A stretch of 6,993 bases of DNA from Thiosocius sp965601425 (lineage in GTDB: Bacteria > Pseudomonadota > Gammaproteobacteria > Chromatiales > Chromatiaceae), in the NCBI GenBank assembly GCA_965601425.1, contig CBFCWF010000226.1, positions 1 through 6,993 of the forward strand. The letters run 5' to 3'. This document shows, piece by piece, positions 1-6,138 of this stretch. The notes beneath the pieces were generated by a model that saw only the letters and a program-made list of their open reading frames with translations, made no database searches and was not told where the DNA came from. Within the stretch, counting starts at the first letter, position 1. Each line of letters begins with the position of its first letter. The position numbers and the translations under genes are program-made.

Positions 1-24
1 TCCCGCAACTGGAAGCCTTAGATT
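1..24 (+). promoter_or_regulatory. Right part of a CueR-type operator/promoter for copA (truncated by window edge)
   Basis: The first 18 bases, TCCCGCAACTGGAAGCCT, resemble the spacer of MerR-family copper promoters such as E. coli PcopA, in which TTCC and GGAA half-sites lie in a 19-bp spacer between the -35 and -10. Here TCCC (1-4) and GGAAG (11-15) match that arrangement, and TAGATT (19-24) is a fair -10, with 4 of 6 consensus bases. If the spacer is 19 bp, one spacer base and the -35 hexamer lie just left of the window. Transcription would then start at about 30-33, giving a short leader before the ATG at 52. The CueR gene two positions downstream supports the reading. The -35 is not visible, so this remains a partial match. 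Confidence 0.6.
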
Positions 25-38
25 GAAAGCAACTTGGT

Positions 39-44
39 AGAGGA
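39..44 (+). promoter_or_regulatory. Ribosome binding site that fixes the copA start at 52
   Basis: AGAGGA at 39-44 lies 7 bases before the ATG at 52. An in-frame TTG at 34 would extend the protein by six residues. That start has no Shine-Dalgarno of its own, it would lie almost at the predicted transcription start, and the AGAGGA motif would fall inside its coding sequence. The ATG at 52 is therefore preferred. Confidence 0.6.
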
Positions 45-51
45 TGCTTTG

Positions 52-2562
52 ATGACAGGTTCCAGTTCCATACAGCTTTCAATCACCGGCATGAGCTGTG
101 CGTCATGTGTCGGACGGGTCGAAAATGCCCTGAATGATGTGCCTGGTGTTTCGGGCGCAAGCGTGAACCTTGCCAATGAGACGGCGCGGTTCCAAAGTGA
201 TTTTCCTGCCGCCACAGGTGCCGCAATCGAGGCCCTGTCAGCTGCTGGCTATCCGGCCAGAACGGCCCGGGTCACGTTGAATGTGGGGGCGATGTCCTGC
301 GCATCCTGTGTGGGTCAGGTTGAACAGGCCCTAAAGGCCGCGCCGGGTATTTTAGACGTGGCGGTCAATCTCGCTGCCGAAACGGCGGCTGTCAGCTATC
401 TGCCAGATGTCATCACACCTAAAGAAATCGCCGAGTCTAGCACGGCTGCAGGATACCCTGCCGAAGTTGCAGATACAGATGCGCAGGTCAGCCGATCAGA
501 ACGCAAGGCCGACGAGGCAAAGGCCCTGGCGCGCCGCGTCGTGTTTGCCGCTATTCTGACCGTTCCGGTGTTCATTCTGGAAATGGGCAAACACACGATC
601 CCGGGCTTTGAGGAGTTGATTGAGCGTACAATCGGCATCCAGACTTCTTGGTTGATCCAGTTCGCGCTTGCGACGGTGGTTCTGTTTGGACCGGGTTGGG
701 GCTTTTTTGCAAAAGGCATTCCGGCGCTGCTCAGACGTGTTCCGGATATGAACAGCCTTGTCGCACTCGGCACAGGTGCGGCATGGAGCTATTCAGTCGT
801 GGCGACGTTTTTGCCCGACCTGCTGCCCGACGGCGTTCGAGCCGTTTATTTCGAAGCGGCTGCGGTCATTGTCGTGCTTATCCTGCTGGGGCGCTTTCTG
901 GAAGCCCGCGCAAAGGGTAAGACCGGTGCCGCCATACAGGCGCTTTTGGGCTTGCAGGCAAGGACGGCGCGGGTTCTGCGCAACGGACAGGCCAGCGAGG
1001 TCGAGATCGAGGCACTGCGGATCGGGGATCTGGTCCTGGTGCGTCCCGGTGAAAGGGTGCCCGTCGATGGCGACGTGACAGACGGGTCAAGCAATGTCGA
1101 TGAAAGCATGATCACTGGCGAACCCCTTGCCGTTCCGAAAACGGCGGGCAATCCAGTGACCGGCGGCACCGTGAACGGCACCGGTAGCCTGACCATCGCG
1201 GCCACTCGGGTCGGGGCCGATACCACGCTCGCCCAGATCATTCGTATGGTGGAAGAAGCGCAGGGCGCGAAGCTGCCGATCCAGGGGCTTGTCGATCGTG
1301 TCACCATGTGGTTCGTACCGGCCGTTCTGGTTCTGGCGCTCGTGACCGTGGCTGTCTGGCTTCTGGTTGGTCCTGATCCGGCCCTGACCTTTGCCCTGGT
1401 CGCAGGCGTGTCTGTTTTGATCATTGCGTGCCCTTGTGCCATGGGATTGGCCACGCCCACCTCAATCATGGTGGGCACGGGCCGCGCGGCCGAAATGGGG
1501 GTTTTCTTCCGCAAAGGGGATGCGCTGCAACATCTGGATGAAGTTGATATTGTTGCGCTCGACAAGACGGGAACCGTCACACAAGGTCAGCCAAGCCTGA
1601 CCGATCTCATTACGACTGATGGCTTTGATCGTGCAGAGACACTCGCCCTCATCGCATCTGTCGAAGCGCAATCCGAGCATCCCGTGGCCGAAGCCATTGT
1701 GCAGTCTGCGGAAAACGAAGGCGTGTCCTGGCCGGATGCTACAGAGTTCCGTTCCGTGACGGGCTACGGCGTCGAAGCTCTGGTTCAGGGCCGCAAAGTA
1801 CTTGTTGGCGCCGATCGCTTCATGGCGCAACGGGGCATCGACATTGGCCCGTTGGAAGATCGGGAACGGGCATTGGCTGACAAGGGACGTACCGCGCTCT
1901 TTGCCGCCGTTGATGGATCCCTTGCGGCAGTGATTGCTGTTTCTGACCCGGTGAAATCGTCCAGCGCCGATGTCATCCGTGCCCTGCATGATCGCGGGAT
2001 CAAAGTCGCCATGATCACTGGCGACAAGAAGGCCACGGCAGACGCGATTGCCCGCGAGGTCGGGATCGACCACGTTGTGGCCGGGGTGCTGCCAGATGGA
2101 AAAGTTGCAGCGCTCCAGGAACTGAAGCAGGGCAATCGCAAGATCGCCTTTGTCGGCGATGGCATCAACGACGCACCAGCGCTGGCCCATGCCGATGTCG
2201 GCATCGCCATCGGAACCGGCACGGATGTGGCCATTGAAAGTGCCGACGTGGTGTTGATGTCCGGGGACTTGCGCGGCGTGGTGAACGCCATTGAAGTGTC
2301 TCGCACGACCATGCGCAACATCCGGCAAAACCTCATCTGGGCCTTTGGCTATAACGTTGCGCTTATCCCTGTTGCGGCGGGCGCACTCTATCCCGCCTTT
2401 GGGCTGCTGTTGTCACCCGTCTTTGCCGCCGGGGCCATGGCGCTGTCTTCGGTATCGGTTCTGAGCAATGCGCTTCGTCTGCGCCGTATCAAACCGACGA
2501 TGGCAGAAGGTGACGCGCCCCATCAACCCGCAACGAAACTCACAACGCAGCCAGCAGAATAG
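52..2562 (+). CDS. copA: Copper-exporting P1B-type ATPase (CopA family)
   Basis: This inner-membrane pump uses ATP to export Cu(I) from the cytoplasm. From the ATG at 52 it has 836 residues, usual for CopA proteins with two N-terminal metal domains. Two HMA domains (about 5-70 and 75-140) each carry GMSCASC or AMSCASC, with Cys16/Cys19 and Cys83/Cys86. About eight membrane helices follow (near 164-182, 198-220, 234-258, 266-286, 419-440, 450-475, 762-782 and 786-806). The metal-site CPC is at 460-462. The actuator TGE is at 355-357, the phosphorylated Asp of DKTGT at 504, the nucleotide-domain HP at 543-544, MITGD at 654-658 and GDGIND at 702-707. Tyr767-Asn768 and Met796 with Ser799-Ser800 complete the Cu(I)-selective set (CPC, YN, MxxSS) of subclass P1B-1. 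A CueR gene follows after 9 bp and a CueR-type promoter appears to lie upstream, so copper induction is expected. Every catalytic motif is intact. The alternative label, a FixI-type ATPase for cytochrome oxidase assembly, is unlikely beside cueR. Confidence 0.96.
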   Translation: MTGSSSIQLSITGMSCASCVGRVENALNDVPGVSGASVNLANETARFQSDFPAATGAAIEALSAAGYPARTARVTLNVGAMSCASCVGQVEQALKAAPGILDVAVNLAAETAAVSYLPDVITPKEIAESSTAAGYPAEVADTDAQVSRSERKADEAKALARRVVFAAILTVPVFILEMGKHTIPGFEELIERTIGIQTSWLIQFALATVVLFGPGWGFFAKGIPALLRRVPDMNSLVALGTGAAWSYSVVATFLPDLLPDGVRAVYFEAAAVIVVLILLGRFLEARAKGKTGAAIQALLGLQARTARVLRNGQASEVEIEALRIGDLVLVRPGERVPVDGDVTDGSSNVDESMITGEPLAVPKTAGNPVTGGTVNGTGSLTIAATRVGADTTLAQIIRMVEEAQGAKLPIQGLVDRVTMWFVPAVLVLALVTVAVWLLVGPDPALTFALVAGVSVLIIACPCAMGLATPTSIMVGTGRAAEMGVFFRKGDALQHLDEVDIVALDKTGTVTQGQPSLTDLITTDGFDRAETLALIASVEAQSEHPVAEAIVQSAENEGVSWPDATEFRSVTGYGVEALVQGRKVLVGADRFMAQRGIDIGPLEDRERALADKGRTALFAAVDGSLAAVIAVSDPVKSSSADVIRALHDRGIKVAMITGDKKATADAIAREVGIDHVVAGVLPDGKVAALQELKQGNRKIAFVGDGINDAPALAHADVGIAIGTGTDVAIESADVVLMSGDLRGVVNAIEVSRTTMRNIRQNLIWAFGYNVALIPVAAGALYPAFGLLLSPVFAAGAMALSSVSVLSNALRLRRIKPTMAEGDAPHQPATKLTTQPAE

Positions 2563-2571
2563 GAGACCAAG

Positions 2572-2961
2572 GTGAATATCGGGGAAGTATCAGAACGCGC
2601 GGGCTTGCCACCAAAGACAATCCGCTACTACGAGGATATCGGTCTTGTTCGACCGCTGCGCAGCGATAACGGGTACCGCGCCTTTCGGGAGAGCGACATT
2701 CACAAGCTGGCGTTCCTGGGCCGTGCCCGAACACTGGGTTTTTCGATTGAAGATTGCCGCACGCTTCTTGGTCTATATGAAGATGAGACGCGGGAAAGCG
2801 CGCAAGTAAAATCGGTCGCGAAAGAGCATCTTACGGCCATTGACAGCAAAATCGCCCAACTCAAGTCAATGCGAAAGACGCTATCGCACCTCGTTGACGC
2901 GTGCCAAGGCGATCATCGGCCAGACTGTCCTATACTGGAGGACCTCGCCAAAGGATCCTGA
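2572..2961 (+). CDS. cueR: CueR-type Cu(I)-responsive MerR-family transcriptional regulator
   Basis: This cytoplasmic copper sensor and DNA-bending activator has 129 residues. The start is GTG at 2572, with AGGAGA (2561-2566) beginning inside the copA stop codon, so the two genes are probably translated from one message. The MerR winged helix-turn-helix is at about 1-70, with IRYYEDIGLV at 17-26 and NGYR at 33-36. A long dimerisation helix (about 80-108) follows. The metal loop has Cys111 and Cys119 separated by seven residues, as in E. coli CueR Cys112/Cys120. Ser76 in the motif SAQVK matches the CueR Ser77 position that marks +1-ion sensors; divalent-ion sensors such as ZntR and MerR have Cys there. 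Specificity for Cu(I), and perhaps Ag(I), is therefore inferred. Co-transcription with copA implies autoregulation through the promoter at the left edge. Rhizobial HmrR is the same functional class. Confidence 0.93.
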   Translation: MNIGEVSERAGLPPKTIRYYEDIGLVRPLRSDNGYRAFRESDIHKLAFLGRARTLGFSIEDCRTLLGLYEDETRESAQVKSVAKEHLTAIDSKIAQLKSMRKTLSHLVDACQGDHRPDCPILEDLAKGS

Positions 2962-2963
2962 CC

Positions 2964-5039
2964 TTATTTGTCTACGGCGAGCGCGGCGGCGTCCAATGCG
3001 TTTAGAACAGCGTCAGATGTCAGGACTTCGGACAATATGATCCCGTCCGGCGCATTCGGCCCATAGACGATGTTAAAGGGTATCCCAAACCTGTTGTGGG
3101 CCTCCAGATATCGCGAAATATCGGGATTGGGCCGCGTCCAGTCGGCCTGCATTGCGACGACTTTTTCGTCTCGCAATCGGCCAACGACCGGCACTCGGTC
3201 CAGAACAAGCGTCTTGTTTGCCTTGCAGGTCAGGCACCAATCTGCGGTGACGTCGACAAAGACCGTCTGGCCCTGAGAGATCAGTCTTGGGATTTCGGAG
3301 CGGTCGAATGTGACCCAATCCTGACCAATCTCTTTTATCGTTGGCGGGGGGGTCAAGGTACCCGGAAGTGCAAGGCTGAGGACGGCAACGGCAGCCAGCG
3401 CGGCAGGTCGCGTATATCTCCCCGGCAGCCGGATAGTGGCAAAGAGAACGAAGAGCACTGCAAGTACCAGAACCGAGACGGCAACCCGGACACCCGACAC
3501 GCCCATCAGGACCCAGAGCAGCCAGATCGCGGTGCCAGCCAAAAGACCGGCAAGCACCCACTTAACGACAAGCATCCATCGGCCGGGCTTGGGCAACAGT
3601 CGGACCATGCCGGGCTTCCAGGCAAACAGCAGATAGGGCAGGGACAGCCCAAGGCCCAAAGCCGTGAACACGATGATGACATCAATTGGGCGACCGGACA
3701 GGGCAAAGGCCACCGCCGTCCCAAGGAAGGGGGCTGAACAGGGCGTTGCCAGTACCGCAGCAAAGGCACCCGTCGCGAAATCCCCGATGTAACCGTCCCG
3801 ACCGCTTGATCTGGCCAGCCGCGACTGTAACCCGGAAGGCAGCGAAATCTCGAATATCCCGAACAGATTGGCGGCAAAGACAGTCAGGACCAGAAACATG
3901 ATTGTCAGGAAAACAGGGTTTTGGAATTGCAGACCCCATCCCACCGTGATCCCGACGGACTGCAAGACCAAAATTCCAGCGGACAGCACCCACATGAACA
4001 CCAGCACGCCAAGCGCCGACATCAGGAATCCGTTCCGAACCTCGTGTGATGGTTTGTCTCCATGATTGAGAACCGATGTCAGTTTGATGGACAGGACGGG
4101 CAGAACGCAGGGCATGACATTCAGGATCAAACCACCGAGGAGAGCAAAGGCGGCGATCGCCAGTATCTGCGCCAGATCAGGCAGGTTCGCCACAAGCTCG
4201 AAAGGCGCATCCGGGACGGTATTTGACCACTCAGGCATGGCCGTCACGGCGCGTGACCCGTCTGTCACCGTTACTTGCAACAGTGGCAATTGTTCTTCAC
4301 TGGCCAAGAGGGGCAATTTCGCCCAAAGTTCCGTTCCCGCGCTATTCGTTCGGATGTCCGGCTTTCCGAAGGTAAATGTCGGTCCCATTTCCGGGAATAC
4401 GTCCGGGTTCACAAAGGCGTTTGCACTGCGCGCTGTGACGTAGAGCGCGCCATCGGCGATTACAGCCGTCTCGACCTCGATGTCAGCCGCATCGGGACCA
4501 AGCGGCACCCGTTCGGCAAACTCGGAGATAAGCGCAGCGGAGGCCGCATCAATTCCAGCGCCAGCCGGGATCGTCAGAGCGAGGTTGAAATCATGGGGCA
4601 CGCACACGGTCGAGCAGGTTAACAGCGTGACTCCCGCCTGAAGCTCGACCGCCTGTCCGGCTGTTTCAAGAACCGCCTGGATGGGAAGGACAACACGTTT
4701 GTTGTACCCGAAATTCTCGATCCCGAATGCTGTGAAACGCTCAGGCGCAGGCCAGAGAATCTGTGCCGTCGCCAGGTTTGTCGATCCATCCCACGAGATT
4801 TCAGGCGGCAGACCGACCTCGCCGGGTGAGCGCCAATAGGCTTTCCAGCCCTCGGCCAGCTTGATGTCGAGGCCGAGTGACAAAGTTCCGGAATTCGTCG
4901 CAACGCCATTTTCGACAGAGATAAGCCGCGCTGAAATCGCCGTGTTCTCGTAAGTATCAGTTGACGCTGCGACGCTCATGGATGCCCAGAGACACGCCAT
5001 CAACGCCAAAACAAGACACCACGGGGCTCGCAACATCAT
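2964..5039 (-). CDS. scsB: ScsB/DsbD-family transmembrane protein-disulfide reductase
   Basis: This 691-residue protein carries electrons from cytoplasmic thioredoxin across the inner membrane to periplasmic thiol proteins. Its three-part architecture is visible. A Sec signal peptide (1 to about 25) leads a periplasmic N-terminal domain with Cys142-x3-Cys146. A membrane domain (about 290-560) follows, with Cys311 in the MPCVLPVLS motif and Cys434 in ATPCSAPF. A C-terminal periplasmic thioredoxin domain has WCLTC, Cys602/Cys605. All three cysteine pairs of the DsbD relay are present. The long N-terminal domain, total length and MPCVLPVLSIKL wording fit the ScsB (suppressor of copper sensitivity) branch better than classical DsbD. 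It ends 2 bp from cueR, converging on it. The upstream gene on the same strand is a DsbA/ScsC-like protein, its likely substrate. ATG at 5039 and ATG at 5036 are adjacent. An in-frame stop at 5064-5066 and no other start codon limit the choice, and no good Shine-Dalgarno is seen. Assignment to ScsB rather than another DsbD variant is by family resemblance. Confidence 0.88.
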   Translation of the reverse strand: MMLRAPWCLVLALMACLWASMSVAASTDTYENTAISARLISVENGVATNSGTLSLGLDIKLAEGWKAYWRSPGEVGLPPEISWDGSTNLATAQILWPAPERFTAFGIENFGYNKRVVLPIQAVLETAGQAVELQAGVTLLTCSTVCVPHDFNLALTIPAGAGIDAASAALISEFAERVPLGPDAADIEVETAVIADGALYVTARSANAFVNPDVFPEMGPTFTFGKPDIRTNSAGTELWAKLPLLASEEQLPLLQVTVTDGSRAVTAMPEWSNTVPDAPFELVANLPDLAQILAIAAFALLGGLILNVMPCVLPVLSIKLTSVLNHGDKPSHEVRNGFLMSALGVLVFMWVLSAGILVLQSVGITVGWGLQFQNPVFLTIMFLVLTVFAANLFGIFEISLPSGLQSRLARSSGRDGYIGDFATGAFAAVLATPCSAPFLGTAVAFALSGRPIDVIIVFTALGLGLSLPYLLFAWKPGMVRLLPKPGRWMLVVKWVLAGLLAGTAIWLLWVLMGVSGVRVAVSVLVLAVLFVLFATIRLPGRYTRPAALAAVAVLSLALPGTLTPPPTIKEIGQDWVTFDRSEIPRLISQGQTVFVDVTADWCLTCKANKTLVLDRVPVVGRLRDEKVVAMQADWTRPNPDISRYLEAHNRFGIPFNIVYGPNAPDGIILSEVLTSDAVLNALDAAALAVDK

Positions 5040-5128
5040 TTGGGGCGCTTTCGTCGTTGTTGCTCAAAAGCAGGCGCAGATCCCTGGGCCAACCTATTGG
5101 CGGCGGAATTTTTGCGACAGTTCCTAAG

Positions 5129-5146
5129 GCCCCGAAGGAGACGGGC
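5129..5146. other. Small hairpin around an orphan AAGGAG between scsB and the DsbA-like gene
   Basis: GCCCCG (5129-5134) can pair with CGGGC (5142-5146) with one bulged C, leaving the 7-base loop AAGGAGA. No T-run follows on either strand, so it is not a standard intrinsic terminator. The loop holds a good plus-strand Shine-Dalgarno 6 bases before an ATG at 5147. It may be chance or a remnant of a lost gene start. Confidence 0.2.
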
Positions 5147-5254
5147 ATGGCAAATCCAATTAGGCTCTACACTGAAACACATACCACGCCCCAACCTTCT
5201 TCGCGTTCCAGTTCGACGATCTGTCCGATCATTTTGTCGCTGATCTGGCCTTGA
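5147..5254 (+). CDS. Possible 35-residue small ORF, antisense to the 3' end of the DsbA-like gene
   Basis: ATG at 5147 is preceded by AAGGAG at 5135-5140 with a 6-base gap, as good a ribosome site as any in the window. The frame runs to TGA at 5252-5254 and encodes a Ser/Thr/Pro-rich peptide beginning MANPIRLYTET. I do not recognise it. Most of it (from 5167) overlaps the opposite-strand DsbA-like gene, so its sequence may simply be antisense. It could be a truncated start of a gene disrupted when the neighbouring modules came together, or chance. No promoter was identified. Confidence 0.15.
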   Translation: MANPIRLYTETHTTPQPSSRSSSTICPIILSLIWP

Positions 5255-5988
5255 ACGACGGTACGACCAATCACAAGCGCAGGTGTGCCTACAAAGGCAA
5301 AGACCCGGGCAAGAGCCGCACTATTTTCCAGTTCTTGGGCAATCTCGGCGCTTTCCATGTCGGCAACCAATTGGGTGCCATCAACACCAAGATCATCCGA
5401 AAGTCGACGGAGATACTCGGGCGTTGCTTGAAATGGGCTCTTCATCAACCTCTCATGGAACGCGACGTAGGCCCCTTGTCGTTTTGCCGCTAACGCGGCT
5501 TTGGCGGCCAGGTTCGAGCTATCTCCGAGCAGCGGAAGCTCATGCCATGCGACCACAACCTCGTCATCCATCTCTTGTGACATATCCGCCAGACGTTTGG
5601 TTTGCACTCGGCAGAAGGGACAGTAATAATCTGAGAACGAGGCCATCGGAATCTTCGATGCAGTCGTTTCAAGACCCCCATAGAGCGCACCACAAATATC
5701 TTCGGAAACCCTCTTCAGGGCCGCGGCTTTCCGTGCTGTCGCCTCAGCACTGTCAACGTTGCCCAAACCTACGAATGGGTCAAATCCGCCTGAAGTCTCT
5801 CCCGCCACATATTTTCGAAAACCAATCGGAGTGTCGAGCGGCACGAGTTCGAGCCTTTCGGGCAGCAAAGAGGGCACCGTACGGAGGGCAGTGTAACCCG
5901 CTAAGATCGCACCGATCGTCAATAGCGTTGATCGCTTCTTGGTGTCCATCCTCAGCCGTAAATTGGGGTCGCATTGGCGGTCAGTCAT
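5167..5988 (-). CDS. Membrane-anchored DsbA/ScsC-like thioredoxin-fold disulfide oxidoreductase
   Basis: This is a periplasmic thiol-disulfide exchange protein of the DsbA/Com1 group, 273 residues from the first ATG. A hydrophobic segment near residues 20-38 (LLTIGAILAGYTAL) lacks a clear signal-peptidase site and probably anchors it to the inner membrane. The thioredoxin fold begins near residue 113. Active site Cys123-Pro-Phe-Cys126 is in FSDYYCPFC, and the conserved cis-proline is Pro236 after Thr235 in VGTPALVIG. A helical insert between them is typical of DsbA. The CPFC dipeptide differs from CPHC of E. coli DsbA. A second ATG at 5949 would give 260 residues starting MDTKKRSTLL, the more usual N-terminus for this family, but its GAGG abuts the codon. 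The 5988 start has only a weak GAGAC. Downstream on the same strand, 127 bp away, is scsB, which suggests an scsC-like reductase or isomerase role. Divergent dsbB suggests a DsbA-like oxidase role. Sequence alone does not settle which. Confidence 0.85.
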   Translation of the reverse strand: MTDRQCDPNLRLRMDTKKRSTLLTIGAILAGYTALRTVPSLLPERLELVPLDTPIGFRKYVAGETSGGFDPFVGLGNVDSAEATARKAAALKRVSEDICGALYGGLETTASKIPMASFSDYYCPFCRVQTKRLADMSQEMDDEVVVAWHELPLLGDSSNLAAKAALAAKRQGAYVAFHERLMKSPFQATPEYLRRLSDDLGVDGTQLVADMESAEIAQELENSAALARVFAFVGTPALVIGRTVVQGQISDKMIGQIVELEREEGWGVVCVSV

Positions 5989-6138
5989 ACCGTCTCAACT
6001 TGCGACGCGTCAACTTTACAAACCGATACAATATTATTCGTGAAAACATAGCATTGCGGAGATAGTCAAGCGATCGGAGGTTGAGTGCAAATGCATCTTC
6101 AGCCTCTGGCGATATTGCTGTCATGAACGGATTAAAGC
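5989..6138. promoter_or_regulatory. Divergent control region between the DsbA-like gene and dsbB
   Basis: This 150-bp region must hold promoters for both directions. It is AT-rich around 6012-6050. On the minus strand TTGACT (complement of 6064-6069) is a good -35 by itself, but no matching -10 stands at 16-18 bp. On the plus strand TACAAT (6027-6032) and TATTAT (6032-6037) resemble -10 hexamers, but no clear -35 precedes them. TCAACTT occurs twice in direct orientation (5995-6001 and 6010-6016), 15 bp apart, with the palindrome GACGCGTC (6004-6011) overlapping the second copy. No CueR-like TTCC-N7-GGAA dyad is seen, so direct CueR control of these genes is not supported. Exact promoters are unresolved. 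Confidence 0.45.
6091..6126 (+). CDS. Possible leader mini-ORF upstream of dsbB (11 residues)
   Basis: GGAGG at 6076-6080 is the strongest ribosome site in the dsbB upstream region, yet it does not serve the dsbB start. It stands 10 bases before ATG 6091, which encodes MHLQPLAILLS then TGA at 6124-6126. A GTG at 6085 in the same frame would add two residues and has a 4-base gap. The stop lies 12 bases before the dsbB TTG and overlaps another ATG (ATGA at 6123-6126). Translation here could deliver ribosomes to the poorly provided dsbB start. It may also be chance or the remains of an altered dsbB N-terminus. Confidence 0.25.
   Translation: MHLQPLAILLS

Noticed and set aside
34..51. TTG start for copA at 34, adding six residues
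   Set aside because: AGAGGA at 39-44 is ideally placed for ATG 52, TTG 34 has no Shine-Dalgarno, and it would lie almost at the predicted transcription start.
846..2336. Long minus-strand open frames (846-1580, 1462-2328, 1785-2336) inside copA
   Set aside because: They are antisense to a complete CopA with all motifs, show no recognisable domain, and are typical of stop-poor antisense frames in GC-rich genes.
3096..3737. 213-codon plus-strand frame
   Set aside because: It is antisense to scsB and low in hydrophobic residues, with many Gln/Arg/Asp residues as expected for an antisense artefact. The scsB cysteine motifs are intact in the other strand.
5121..5140. TCCT-N10-AGGA dyad upstream of scsB as a second CueR operator
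   Set aside because: The half-sites and spacing do not fit the TTCC-N7-GGAA arrangement, and no -35/-10 pair frames it.
5283..6065. 260-codon plus-strand frame
   Set aside because: It is antisense to the DsbA-like gene, with no motif and an Arg/Ser/Pro-rich shadow composition.
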